Below the pieces are notes generated by a model. The model was not told the origin of the DNA. It worked only from the letters and a program-made list of their open reading frames with translations, and did not search any database. Shown piece after piece: positions 44,713 to 58,360 of a stretch of 64,000 bases of DNA; positions within the stretch are counted from its first letter, which is position 1; each line of letters starts with the position of its first letter. The translations under genes were made by a program, and so were the position numbers. Source of the DNA: Alnus glutinosa (Eukaryota > Streptophyta > Magnoliopsida > Fagales > Betulaceae); contig NC_084889.1 in NCBI RefSeq assembly GCF_958979055.1, forward strand, positions 11,037,261 to 11,101,260. The letters run 5' to 3'.

Positions 44713-46411
44713 TTGAAAATTGTCTAAAATAATATTTTGCTTCGATCTCCTTCATATATGTTTTTTTTTTTCTTTCTTTTTTAATTATTATTTTATCCAA
44801 GTATAAAATAACTCCTACATCAATGTATAAACTCAGTCATGTATATACTCTATTAGTTCAAATTTATTTATTGATTAATTAAATACATAATGTGATATTG
44901 TGAAAATTTAAAAGTTAAGCCCCGACCACAAGATCATGTGGGTGGATTGAGAAGGTGTTACATAGATGCTAAGTCACATGCTGGTTTCTTATTAACTAAG
45001 ACCGGGAGCGAGAATCTAATTGTAATTTTGACTAATATTTTGTTAGTAATAACCCAAATATGGTTAGTACTTTATCTAAATTGTGAAAGATAATTGTCTT
45101 ATTTGGTGACTTCAATTAAAACGTGTCACTTATATCGGTTATTGTTAGAATATTAATTAAACGATTAAATTTATTATTTTTTATCAACTTAAGTTTTTGA
45201 GATAAGTGGTGATTTAACAATTAACATGGTATTAGAGTAAATGTCTGAGTTTGAACCTTGTTTCTTACACTTCTCATTTCAATTAAATATTTTAAGATAA
45301 GTAGTGATTTAACGCGTATTTGATTTATTTAAGTATTTGGAAGGAAAGAATACGTAGTTGAATTGATATATTAATATTATAAGTATATATATAAAATAGA
45401 ATATCGTTCAACAACTAACATTATAAATATATATATATATATATATATAATGGAATATCATTGAACAAGTAATTTTAATGTAGTTTATTTTCTTTAAAAC
45501 CAATTTTCTTTCTAATGATTTTAATTAAATAAGAGCGTGCACACACATGTATATATCATAGAGGGAAATGTTACACATATTCCTACTATTATACTTTAAA
45601 GTATATATTTCTTGCTATAACATTGAAAATTACTATTGAATCCAAAACTCAATAATATTGATTAATTCAAAATTTAATGGTAATTTCCAGTGTTACATCA
45701 AAAAATTTACATTTGAAAGTGTGTGTATCATGATGAAATTATCTCGTATTATTTTATTTTAGAAAATAGTATTATTGTAATTTTATGTAAATTCTGTAAA
45801 ACAAAAATTAACATATATATCATATGAAATTATCTATTTGATAATAAAAACAAACCGAAGGAAATAAAAATTATGTATTTATGTATTTACGTAGATTTTT
45901 CGTATCCCATACCAAAAATAAAAAAAATTATGGTTCTATTCTTAATGTCATCATTGTCGAATAAAATTATTGTTGTAGCATTACTCAATAAATAATAGAT
46001 GAACCACCTATCATTGTACATTTTTCTGTTTCTTGTTCTTTTTCAGTTGAATAATATTCCTATATCCTACACTACCAGCTCATTCATATGATATGTCTGT
46101 CACTTCTTATTATGATCATGATTCATGTCCTCTGTATAAAAGCCAACCCATAAGCTATATGAAACCAATTAGAAAATGCCATGTCACTGACCATATTCAC
46201 ACTTTTCACCATGCTATCGCATATGATTAATAATTTTTCAGTTTTCATCTAAAAAAAATAAAAAATAATAATAATTTTTCAGTTTTCAAGATAATCGTCG
46301 TCGTCGTCATCATCGGAATATAATTAAAGCTGATACTGTAGCGACACCTATATAATCCATCCATTACTCTCTCACTCATCTCATCTCTGCTTCTAACACC
46401 AGAGAAAAACT
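44713..46411. other. AT-rich spacer and 5' region of the aminopeptidase gene
   Basis: (AT)n at 45425-45450; no gene recognised. The last 100 bp or so (46330-46411, with CCTATATAATCC near 46350) is the likely core promoter and leader of the M1 aminopeptidase. Confidence 0.45.
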
Positions 46412-49400
46412 ATGGAGCAGTTCGAAGGCCAACCTCGCCTCCCCAAGTTCGCCGTCCCGAAACGCTACGACATACGCCTCAAACCGGACCTCTCCGCCTG
46501 CAAGTTCGCCGGCTTTGTCTCCATCGACCTCGACATCGTCGCCGGCACCAAGTTCGTCGTCCTCAATGCCGCCGAACTCTCCGTCACTAACGGCTCCGTA
46601 TCGTTCACCAACCGAGGCTTTTCTAAGGTATATATCCCGGCCCTATCTGTCTTGATTTAGTGGCTGAAATTTATCCAAAACACAAAAATTCATAGCCATA
46701 TTTTATGCGAGGCTGAATTTTCGTTTATTTTCCTGGCTGCCGTTGATGCTTAATGAAATAATGAATGAAATTTTGAGCAGGTGTTGGAGCCTTCAAACAT
46801 TGATTTGGTTGAAGCCGACGAGATTTTGGTTTTGGAGTTCGCTGAGACACTTCCGATTGGGATCGGAGTTCTTACAATCGGGTTTGAAGGAACTTTGAGC
46901 GACAATATGAAGGGGTTCTACAGAAGGTAGGATTTAATTTAATTCATTAAAAAAAAATTAAGGAAAAAACGAAAAAAAAAAAAACCTTAAAATTATAAAA
47001 AAGATGTTTTTAGTTTTTTTTTTTTTTTTTTGTATTACTTTTTGTTATTTTATATTTTTTTAATAGTTTTTTTAGTTTTTTTTAATAATTTTATGAAGGG
47101 TATTTTTGTAAGTAGGAGAGACATTGATATTTTTCAATAGTTTAGAGAGAAGATTTACACAATTGATAGTTTGGGAGACAATGACAATGATGTGGTAGTT
47201 TAAAGAAGTTATGTGGACTTTTACCTTTAAAAATTAATAATTTTGATCTTATGTTTTAGTCTTTTTTTTAATTTTATTTTTTATTTTTAAAAAATGCCTT
47301 GGACTCACCCTTGGATTGGACGTGGGTCCACTAGAATTTTCACTTCCTTTTCTTTTTTTTTTTTTTGAAAAAAATGGGCATTTTGGATATTTTAACAAAA
47401 AAAAAAAAGAAGGTTGAAATTAAAAGAAACTTAAACATGAATACAAACGTTGCAAGTTAAACTTTGAGATTATGATGACCAAAACACTTATACTTCGGGA
47501 GTGGAAGTGAAATTTTATTTATTTATTTATTTATTTTTGGGGGAGGGGGCGGGGGTGTTGTTGGAGAAAGTTACAGGAGAACCCTGGGCAGAAAGACAAA
47601 GTAGAAGAGGGGCCAAAACTAGTCAGTTATGTTTCTTCTGTGTGTGGGTATGAGCATACAAAAGGAGCACAACTCAAGTCATGTACCAAAAACATGTCAT
47701 AACTAAATATGATACTCAAGTTGTCTCACTTCCTGAATATGCCCGCTCAGTAAAATAATCTATACCTAATAGAATATTGTGTGTTTGGATGGTGTGAGCT
47801 CAAATTGAATTGTAATAACGCAAGTACTGCTTGGTTTGAACAATCTTTTGTATTTTGCAAAAGTTCAGACACAATTTACCCTTTCTGAGATGTGAGCAGG
47901 AATAACAATAATTTTTAAGTGCTATCCAATACTCTTAAAATGATTGAATTCTCATTTCCAATGCTGAATGATATTATCAATTAGAATTTTCAGTTCATAT
48001 TGTGTGATGCAACTTTGATTTATTTTTGAAGTCGGTATTAAATGGAGCTAAACTGTTCTCTGACAAGTGACAGTTTTATTAGTTACTTATATATCTACAA
48101 GTTGTTATTTTGATTCCAGTACATATGAGCATGGTGGTGAGAAGAAGAATATGGCCGTTACGCAGTTTGAACCGGCTGATGCTAGGCGATGCTTTCCGTG
48201 TTGGGATGAACCTGCTTGCAAGGTGTTCTAATCTCTCTCTCTCTCTCTCTCGTTTAGCTGATTTACGATCTTGTACATCTTTGCATCTTTTGCTGAAATC
48301 ATATCGATCTTAATTCCTAACGCACTTCATAATGCATCTTTGAGAAAATCGAGAAAAAAAAAGAAAAAGAACTATCTGCCTCTCATGAAGATATGGTTGT
48401 TGTGACTAAATGTTTGAAATGAATGCAAGCAAAATCTCATTTGGGCGTTCTTTTCTGGCATTGAGAGTTGCAGGCTACATTCAAAATTACATTGAATGTG
48501 CCATCTGAAGTAGTAGCTCTTTCCAACATGCCTATTATTGAAGAAAAAGTGGAAGGGCATCTGAAGACAGTTTCATATCAAGAATCGCCAATAATGTCCA
48601 CATATTTGGTGGCAGTTGTTGTTGGTTTGTTTGATTATGTGGAAGATCATACATCTGATGGTAAAATCATACACTAAGTCCATTGTTCCTTGTGGTAGTA
48701 CAGCCCTGGCTTTGTTCTTGATAGTGTAATCCTACATCTCCATACAGGGGTCAAAGTTCGAGTATACTGTCAGGTTGGTAAGGCAAATCAAGGGAAATTT
48801 GCACTGAGTGTTGCCATCAAGACACTTGAATTATACAAAAAGTAAGTTTTACAGTCAATCACTGCCAAATTATTGACCACTAGTCATAGCATTACGATTT
48901 TTAGCTTAACAGAACATTTGATCGGACACTGGATTGTGGTTACTAGTGATCCCTTAATTTGTTATATTTTAGTGCCTATGCTGCATTATCTTGAATTTGG
49001 ATTAACCATGATAAGTTCTGCAGATACTTCGCTGTGGCTTACACTCTGCCCAAATTGGATATGGTTGCAATCCCTGATTTTGCTTTTGGGGCCATGGAGA
49101 ATTATGGTTTAGTCACATACCGTGAAACGGCATTGCTCTATGATGATCAGCATTCCGCGGCTTCCAATAAACAGAGGGTAATGTGCACTTGTGAATATTG
49201 CTCTTTTCGGTATAATTTAGTTTGGGTAATGTTATAAGGAGCCATTGTTCTAATAATCCCCCACAAATTGTTTAATCATTATTTTTGTCACTGTAAAGGT
49301 TGTGATTGTCGTAACCCATGAACTGGCACACCAGTGGTTTGGCAATCTTGTAACGATGGAATGGTGGACTCATTTGTGGCTGAATGAGGGGTTTGCAACA

Positions 49401-52400
49401 TGGGTATGTAGAATTGGTTCCCCGTCTATATATTATTATACCTAATTACGCCGCATTATTCTAAAATTATATACTAATTATGGCATATGCGCAGGTTGCC
49501 CATTTAGCAACTGATAACTTGTTCCCAGAATGGAAAATATGGACTCAGTTTCTTGATGAATCTACTGATGGTCTTAAGCTGGATGGGCTTGCAAAGTCCC
49601 ATCCCATTGAGGTAATTTTTCATGGGCTAAGTTCTTTTCCTGGTTATAATCTTCTTTGAGGAATTTGTGTTATTATTTGTGTGAGTATATCCCAATTTAA
49701 GCTTACCTTTTTCTAGGTGGAGATAAATCATGTTGGCGAGATCAATGAAATTTTTGACGCAATAAGTTACAAAAAAGGTGCATGTCTCATTCGGATGCTG
49801 CAAAGCTATCTTGGTGCTGAATGCTTTCAGGTTGGTTGTTAGGTTTGTTACTTGTACAAGTTAAGACATTTCCTATGATTGAAGAAAACTATGTTTTTTT
49901 ACTTTTTCTCTGCATCAAATTTGTAAGAAATCTAGCCTTTGTGAAAAGAATGGTTTGGTTGCTCTATACTAAACCATGATGAGTATTACTGTATATATAA
50001 AGAACTGTTTACAAAACAATCTCCACATATCATGGAGTTTTTGTTGCAAATTTTATATTTGAAAAGGTATAACGATAACAAGATTACAAAGGCTACACCT
50101 GAGACTAATGATCAACTCTTGAAGTATTTTGGTTCTTTGACTGAGATCCTTCATTTGAATAAGCTTGATCTTTGGCAGAGATTTGGAACTTGAAACTGTA
50201 GTTGCTGAAGTTGAACTGGGAGTAGTCGTGGAAGCTGTTACTGCTGTCTGAAGTTGATTAATAAAATTCACATGAAATTTATGTCATAGAAAACCTTCAA
50301 AAATTAATGCTTCCAAACATAAAAAAGATAGGTAATATTGTTGTGTTCTGAAGAGGATAGAGATGTTTGACTTATAAAATAGTTGGATGGTGATGTCGAA
50401 TTATAGAAATTTAGTTCATGAAAGATGTTTAGGAGTTAAGAATTAATGCGATGGATGCTAGTAATTAATTATTTGAAGAAGTAATCAATTCTACTTATAT
50501 AGAAAAAAATGGTGATACTCATCTAGACGAGAAATAAGTAGAAAGTATTTCTACTTGATATCTGGTGGCATAGCCTCATCTAGATTAGCTGCCAGTTTCA
50601 TTGTTGGCTTGCTGTTGAGGTCTATTCCTTTCCAGTTCATCTTTGCCAGCCAAACATAATACTTATTTGAGTTGAATATGATAGTTTTGGATATGAATCA
50701 GTGAGATCACCACTATGAATATCATATGATAAGGTAAGGTGACATTAGTGTCTTGCTAACAAGGGATCAATTCTGTGGAGGACAGTGAGAGAGTATCTCC
50801 TTTTTGCTTTTGGATGGCTTGGTAAGGAAATATAAGGTCTGTGCGAAGCTGGACTTTGTGATCTGTTTAGTAATTGGGGTAAGTAGTTGATCTACGGATA
50901 ATTATGTAAAGAAATTAAGAAGCACAATATGGCCTCTTCATTTGAGAAACATCTCTGATGTAACTGTTTGTCAGTTGATTATCTTTTTCCATGCATTTCT
51001 AAATTTTGGTTTTCTTTCCTGGTTTTTTTTTTTTTTTAATTTTTTTATGCCATCAGAGGTCACTTGCTTCATATATAAAAAAATATGCTTGCTCCAATGC
51101 AAAGACAGAAGATTTATGGGCTGTCCTTGAGGAAGGATCTGGTGAGCCTGTGAAAAAGCTAATGAATTCTTGGACAAAGCAACAAGGATACCCAGTTGTC
51201 TCTGTCAAAGTCAAAGATAAGAAATTAGAGTTCGAACAGGTTTCTTTTGTCTTATCTTTTTCAACTATTTTTATCTTGAACTAACATATCTTAACTCGGA
51301 TGCATGGTCAGTTGTTTCATTTTGTAATGTTTCACTTAATAATATTTTGAGAACTTACTGAGATAAATATAATAATGGCAGTCACAATTTCTGTCAAGTG
51401 GTTCCCATGGGAATGGACAATGGATCATCCCAATAACATTGTGTTGTGGCGCATATGATGTGAAAAAGAATTTTCTACTGCGAACAAAGTCTGCAACTCT
51501 TGATATCAAGAAATTCCTGGGTGATAAAACTGAGGTCACATCTGTTTGGATAAAACTTAATGTGGATCAGACTGGTTTCTATAGAGTGAAATATGATGAG
51601 GACCTGGCAACCAGACTTAGATATGCAATAGAGAACAAATACTTATCTGCGACAGACAGATTTGGTAATTGGGACATTAGTACTCATACTTGCCTTTTTC
51701 CCATTGAGAGTAGAAAAAGAGCAGCTAACCACGTCTTCCTGTAACAGGCATTCTGGATGATTCATTTGCACTTTGTATGGCTCGCCAACAGTCTTTGAGC
51801 TCATTGCTTACCTTGATGGGTGCTTACAGGGAGGAACCTGAATATACTGTGCTGTCTAATCTGATTGGTGTAATTTTCACATCCTCATCTTGTATAAGTT
51901 TATTTCAGTTATGATCTTATTAGCCCTAATGCTGGTCCCTCTATTCACAGATGAGTCGTAAAGTTGCAACAATTGTAGCTGATGCGACCCCTGATTTACT
52001 GGACTGCCTAAAACAATTTTTTATTAGCCTTTTCCAGTATTCTGCAGAGTAAGTAATCTTATAAATAACTAGTTGAAACTCCTAGGTTGGTCCTTGTTTA
52101 TAAACCATTGGTTTTACTCTATCTACTTTTCTTTTGCCACTAAGTAATCTCTTTGAGTCAATTAATGTTAACTATTTTGCAATTTGAGGTATTGGAAGGT
52201 ATGAAAATAGTGAAAATACAACTCTGCAGATACAGAGCACGAGATTATCATCTCTTATATAATGAATAATTAGAATATTAGAAGGTGCATATGATTCTCC
52301 TATAAATTATATATATGATATATTCTGAATGAAGTCAATTTTTTTTTTCTTAAATAGAGCTGCTAATAGCTAATAAATAGCAGATAGTGGTACTATATCA

Positions 52401-54199
52401 TTGCATCTGGGAGATGTCTATAAATGTCTCAGAATGTCCAAATATTAACTGGTATAGATAATGTGAACTTTATGTTTTATTTTGATAAATCTGGGAAAAG
52501 GACAGCTTTAAGGAAGAAGAAAAAGACCAAGAAAATAAAATTACATTCACTTAAGGATTTTTTTTTTTTTTTTTTTATTCCCCTTCAAGTTTTATAGGGA
52601 TAAGCTTACAGACTTTTTACCCCAGATCTAGGAGTAGATATTTCTCGCACTATATAACAGGCAATTTGTATGTTTATTTTCATGTCTTTTATTTTAATAT
52701 ACTTGTTTATATAATTAATCAAGAAACAAATTGTCATACATACGATTTATTATAGTGAATTAACCTTAGAACCTTTGAAGTTGCGAATGTCATCTGTGTG
52801 CTAAGGAAGCTTCTAGGATGTCAGAAAAGACTAGGGCAGCAGGGGTCTGTGACATGATGGTTTGGACCATCGACTAGTTATATCAGACGTTACAAGCTAA
52901 CAGAATCCCATTGTGTATTACTGACCCAAATAATGAGCACTCAAAACCTTCCTTTGAGCAATATTAGACTCTTCTGATTTCATTCTTCTATTTGTTTATT
53001 CTATTCTGTCTGAATTTGTTTGCAGAAAGCTCGGTTGGGAGCCCAAGGAAGGGGAGAACCATCTAGATGGAATGTTGAGAGGAGAGATTTTGACTGCGCT
53101 GGCTGTGTTTGGACATGACCTGACACTAAATGAAGCAAATAGGCGTTTTCTTGCATTCTTAGATGACAGAAATACACCACTCCTCCCTCCTGACTTAAGA
53201 CAGGTTTGTAAAAGAAGCATTGCTTGATTGCTAGCACTTCTCCATTTTACAATCCCCACTGAAGTTTATTATGAACTGTGGTTGCAGGCAGCTTATGTGG
53301 CTGTAATGCAAAGAGTCACCACCACAAACAGACTGGGTTATGAATCTCTTCTAAGAGTTTACAGAGAGACTGATTTGAGCCAGGAGAAAACCCGCGTTTT
53401 AAGTAACAACATATCATTATCTAAATCGATGCAGAACATCTGAGTATCTCTAGTATCTTGGAATCATGTATCTTTGTGTCCTTGTAGGTTCATTAGCATC
53501 TTCTCCTGATCCCAAGATAGTTCTTGAAGCTCTTCACTTTTTGTTGTCATCTGAGGTATCTGAGTTTTATATAACTGTGGAGGTTAAAACATTTTTATAC
53601 AAGTTGACAAATTATGGTCTGATTGGGCTCAGGACGCTGATGCTGACTTTATTTCCCGTTTGATCTAGGTTCGTAGCCAAGATGCTGTTCTTGGACTTGC
53701 TGTTAGTAGAGAAGGACGTGAAACAGCTTGGACTTGGCTGAAGGTAATACTCAATGTAGCAATGTGAAAAGCAGAAGGCAAACATTCATGCACATGCACG
53801 ATATTCGCATGATCAAAACTGTCCTCAAACAATTAAGAGAATGGTCTGAGATCTTGCATGTAGATTTAAGGAAGACACCATTTATGCCTTGGTTTTTCCT
53901 CTTGTTGTTGCTGAATTCTTTTATATGTAACATGAAGGGAAAGGGAAACTTGTTTTGATTTTCTGTGGCACTGAGCCCTGTTAGTCTATTCTTGTGTTCA
54001 TCACAGCTACAATCTCCCACATGGTTGTTTTGAAGAAAACACTGAGGGATGGGCAACATACCACTTTGATATCTAATGCCTTGGTTTTTCCAACCTCTTA
54101 TATATGATTAAAATACAGGATAACTGGGACCATATTTTCCAGACCTGGGGTTCCGGATATCTAATAACTCGCTTTATCAGTGCAATTGTCTCGCCGGTT

Positions 54200-54241
<42 letters not shown>

Positions 54242-54478
54242 GTTGTTGGTCATTGTTGATGCTTATGGTTTTATCTTTTTCATCCCTCCACCCAGCTTAC
54301 TTCATCTGAGAAGGCCAGGGAAGTAGAGGAGTTTTTTGCAAGCCGTACTAAGCCCTCCATGGCTAGAAACTTGAAGCAGAGCACTGAGCGGGTTTACATC
54401 AATGCAAATTGGGTTCTAAGTGTTCAGAAAGAGGAACATCTTGTCAACACCGTGAAGGAATTGACACAGAGGAAGTAG
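46412..54478 (+). CDS. APM1: M1 zinc aminopeptidase, APM1-like (puromycin-sensitive type)
   Basis: The 19 exons are 46412-46627, 46781-46926, 48120-48222, 48474-48660, 48748-48841, 49024-49177, 49299-49403, 49495-49611, 49717-49830, 51057-51239, 51382-51664, 51748-51869, 51951-52048, 53026-53203, 53288-53402, 53488-53555, 53669-53743, 54119-54196 and 54296-54478, giving 872 aa. It removes N-terminal residues from peptides. Visible parts: exopeptidase motif GAMEN (271-275), zinc site HELAH (307-311) with E330 in NEGFATW, catalytic Y392 in ISYKKG, and the C-terminal ERAP1-like helical domain ending TVKELTQRK. Arabidopsis APM1 (At4g33090, about 879 aa) has roles in auxin transport, membrane trafficking and root growth. 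No signal peptide is seen, as in APM1. Confidence 0.93.
46927..48119 (+). other. Intron 2 of the aminopeptidase, with repeat insertion
   Basis: 1.19 kb. About 46945-47230 is the repeat also seen, inverted, at 28275-28800. The rest is AT-rich without recognisable genes. Confidence 0.5.
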
Positions 54479-55651
54479 TACTAGAAAGACACTTGTTTGG
54501 CCATTGTTCTCAAGAAGAAGGCAAGCAGATGAATTTCACAACCTGAAATCTGCAGCAACAGGGGAGACAATGAGTCAGGGACATCACCAAAACATTAGTC
54601 TATTAAGAATATATCTTACGGAGTTGGATCTTTTCTAATTATGGCTTTTGCATTTATTTTTCTTGCTTTTATTTGTCTTGCATGGATTTATATCTTGCCA
54701 TCTCACTCTCTCTCTATCTCCCTTTGTTGGTATCAAAATTTAATGGTCGTTTCTTCTTTGTTCTTCTTTTCTTCCTGCTTTGTTTGTCCATGTTTCCATC
54801 ATCAAAGGTGCCCCGTTTTCTCTATGTATTTAACCCAAAAACTTAACGAGATGGATGAGATATTATAATTTTTTTTTAAGTTCAATATAATAAATTGAAA
54901 GTTTTTTAACTTTAAGATAGAAATGACAAAAAAGGGTGAAAGTTCAGTAAATTAAGCGAATTTTGCCCTTTAAAAAAAAAAAAAAAAAAAAAAAAAAGGT
55001 GAAAACTTGTGACGTAACATATGTTAAGAAATTTATCATATTTTCTAAAACCCATGAGATACGAAAAGTAAGAAAACAAAATTAAATCAATCACAACAGA
55101 TATTAAGATTTAAGTGGTTCTTTCAATGTGAGGTACGTCTACTAGCAGAGGCAATCACAAAGAAATTCACTATGAAGATGGAGTACAAAACATAGTAGAG
55201 ATAAAATCACTCAGAACCCAAAGCCTCAATACACCTAATTCTTACTTTTACCCAAAAGGAAGATAACAACAAAAACAAAAAAAAAAAACTCTATTTCTTT
55301 TGGTACTCTCACCTTTTTCTTTCTCTCTCATTATAACAATATGGCCTCGTACTCCACAAGTATCTCTGCCTCAAGTCGCATTGTCCCTCAAAGAGGGAGA
55401 AATGCTATACATGTGCCCTTCCTCCGTCTCTCATCCGTCTATTTACCTAAGCGGCATTTTTTTTTCCTTTTTTTTTTTAAAAAAAAAAAGCTATAAAGAG
55501 GACTACTCATTTTATATGTCTCAAAGTCGGCTGCTATAACAGAATACAAGATCAACTTGTGAAAGGATTAAATAGGCGGTTGCTCGTACTTTAAAAAAAA
55601 AGAAAAGAAAAAAAAGGCGATTGCTCTTTTCCTCTCTGATTTTGAGAAAGA
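54479..55651. other. 3' region of the aminopeptidase and spacer
   Basis: Probable 3' UTR to about 54860, then AT-rich sequence with A/T homopolymers (54973-54997). No gene recognised. Confidence 0.45.
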
Positions 55652-56552
55652 GATAATTGCACCACTAGTCCCTGGAGTATGTCATAATTACAAATCACTC
55701 TCTATGATTTAAAAAGTTCATAAAAAGTCTTTGTGGTAAACTATAATTACAAATCGATTCCTAGAGTCAAATTCCGTTCAAAATTTTGACAAATTCTGTT
55801 AAATGTCACATCAACGCCACGTCAAACCAATAAGATGGCGACAAGTGTCCATCTTAATAAAAAAATATAAATTTATTAATAAATAAATAAATATACTTAA
55901 AAAATAAAAATAAAAATAAAAAAATAAAAAATAAAAAAAAGAAGAAGAAGAAGAAAGGCAAAGGGGTGGCCTGGCCACCCCTGGCCACTGGGGGTGGTTA
56001 TGTGCCACCCTCGGCAGCCACGGGGGGTGGTGTGTGGCCACCCCCATTGGCTAGGAATTTTGATCCTTTTCATTTGAAATGGAAAGAATCCTCTCTATTT
56101 AGTGTAAAACTGAGGGTATAGTTGTCTTTGTACATTCTGTAAAAAAATGAAAAGACAACTATACCCTCCATATTTAACTAAATGGAGAGGATCCTCTCCA
56201 TTTCATCCTTGTCCGTTGGCTAGGGGTGGCCCAACCACCCCTTTGCCCTTCCCTTTTTTCTTTCTTTTCTTTTTTTCTTTTCTTTTTAAAAATAATAATA
56301 ATAAGTATATTTATTTATTTTTTTTAATAAATTTATATTTTTTATTTAAGATGGACACGTATCGCCATCTTATTGGTTTGACGTGGTGCTGACGTGGCAT
56401 TTAACAAAATTTGTCAAAAAATTTAACGGAATTTGACTCTAGGAATCGATTTGTAATTATAATTTACCACAAGAACCTCCCATGAACTTTTTAAACCATA
56501 GGGAGTAATTTATAATTATGGCATACCCCAGGGACCAGTGATGCGATTATCC
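55652..56552. mobile_element. Foldback element, copy 2, with a nested MITE
   Basis: Same family as 1725-2420: ends GATAATTGCACCACTAGTCC and complement of GGGACCAGTGATGCGATTAT, arms with GATGGCGACA.GTGTCCATC, and a GGGGTGGCC..GGCCACCCC centre. A 160-bp MITE at 56056-56215 interrupts the centre. Confidence 0.75.
56056..56215. mobile_element. 160-bp MULE-type MITE nested in the foldback element
   Basis: Inner arms GAGGGTATAGTTGTCTTT and AAGACAACTATACCCTCC. Flanked by a perfect 9-bp duplication TTGGCTAGG (56047-56055 and 56216-56224) that splits the GC-rich centre of the host element. Confidence 0.8.
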
Positions 56553-57241
56553 CTTTAAGAAATACAAGTAGTCGGTCAACACATAAAGACCAACAATTAA
56601 AGCTGGGCCCACACACTTTACAATTTGAGAAAAGTACACTTTACCCCCTGATGTATTCATCCATTGACAATTTGACGCTCAATGTTTAATTTTTGGTAAA
56701 TAACCCCTTGACGTTTAGCATTTGTGTCAATCTGAACCTTTCGTCCACTTAGTCCGTTAAAAGTGACAGAAAAGAGGTCCCAGCTTTCCAAAATCACCCC
56801 TTATTCTATTCAAAACACATCGTTTCATTTAAATGCCAATACACACCGTTTCAACAACCTTCTCTGCTCAGAATCCTCTCCTCCTCCTCGTGTTCTCGTC
56901 GGAAGAAACAGTCAACCAAACCAAACCATAAGAAGCGAAGAAACTCAGGCCTACGTTTTCGAAAATCCAAAAAAGAAAACAAAAATCCAGCTATCATATC
57001 ATTCTCGCCGCTAACTGTGCCACTAAGTTTGTCGCTCTCTTTGCGTCCAAAAATCCAGCAAGCATTTTCTGGGCTTTAGCTTGCATGCATGCATGATCTT
57101 TCCACCTCCTCTGTTTGACATTCAAAAAACAGAGCATGAATTCAAGAAAGGAGACGTCATCATGGTTCTTCTCCATAACTGTGCCAAGTTCGTCTTCTCG
57201 TTCCTCGGCGCTTCGATGTAGACCGGACATGTCGGTCGGTG

Positions 57242-57452
57242 CAGGGGCGGAGCCAGCTTTTAGGCTTTGGGGGGGCCAAATTGAAAAAAAATAATTTGGA
57301 GGGGTCAAAACTACAATTTTTTTAAAAAATAGGGGTAAAAATTATATTTTTTTCTCTTTTTTTTTTAGATTTTTTTTTTTTTTTTTTGGGGGGAGCCCTT
57401 TGGCTTGGGGGGGGCCCAAGCCCCCCCAAGCCATAGTGTGGCTCCGCCCCTG
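57242..57452. mobile_element. Small hAT-like MITE nested in the Pack-MULE
   Basis: The ends are CAGGGGCGGAGCC and GGCTCCGCCCCTG, perfect inverted repeats of a type widespread in plants. Flanks GGTCGGTG / TGTCGGTG match 7 of 8, which fits an 8-bp hAT duplication. The interior is T-rich with G/C runs. Confidence 0.75.
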
Positions 57453-57764
57453 TGTCGGTGGACCAGTATCACCAGTACAAAGTAGGTTCTTTTTGTGTCG
57501 TCGTACTTTTTCATTTTTAACGACGAGGTTGTCCGGGTCAAATCCATTTCTCTCTCTCGCTCTCTCTTAGAACACCATCACGGTGCAAGGCGAGGCTGAC
57601 CCAAACCAAGCCACGAACTCCAGGCATAAACCAGGACGACAGACGTACGTCCCAGATTGACTTGTTTGTGCACGACAGCAGTTGGTGTTGGTGGTCAGCA
57701 ACAAGCCCTGAAGACCGTGCATGTGATTATGGGACCAAGTAAGAGCATATCACCTGATAACAAA

Positions 57765-58360
57765 GGTAGCCATCAACATCAGTTATGGAATCTCCGAAGC
57801 TTTCCTTAAGGAAACTGCAACTATTGCAGAATAAATGTCAGAGGAGGCATTAAATATTTGATTGGAGCATCCTTCTTGCATGGGAATTATGATGGAAAAG
57901 GTAATTTACCAGAATTCGATCTATATCTTGGAGCAAATACATGGGAGACAGTCAAAGTGGAGAATTCATTGGTTAGTGTCGACAAGGAGCTCATACATGT
58001 CCTGTCTCTAAATTATATACATGTCTGTCTCATAAACAAGGGCCTCGGGACACCATTTATATTAGCAATAGAGTTAAGGTCATTGATAAATGCCTCCTAT
58101 GTCATAGAATCTAGATGATTGGCACTCTTTTGGCGCGTAGATGTTGGATCAAATGAAGGATACAGGTGAGTCATTTTATATGATATATATGATCAAGTCA
58201 TCTGCATTACTAAAAACAATAAATCATTTTTAGTACTTGTTAATTGTGATGTACATTATTTAGGTACCCAGACGATGTTCATGATCACTATTGGGAGTCC
58301 TATACGTTCTTTTTGTGGACAAATTTAAGCACCAATCTTCCTGTTGACTCCCAAAGTCAC
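57765..58360 (+). pseudogene. Malectin-like domain fragment of an LRR receptor kinase
   Basis: Reads YLIGASFLHGNYDGKGNL, PEFDLYLGANTWETVKVEN and IHVCLINKGLGTPF, the extracellular malectin-like domain of LRR-RLK family I. LALFWRVDVGSNEGYR then follows up to a GTGAGT donor (58167), and after an apparent intron YPDDVHDHYWESYTFF. A TGA at 58116-58118 interrupts the frame between ESR and LALF. No signal peptide, LRR, membrane or kinase part is present. It lies wholly inside the Pack-MULE-like element, with an intron retained, so it was captured as genomic DNA. Confidence 0.75.
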
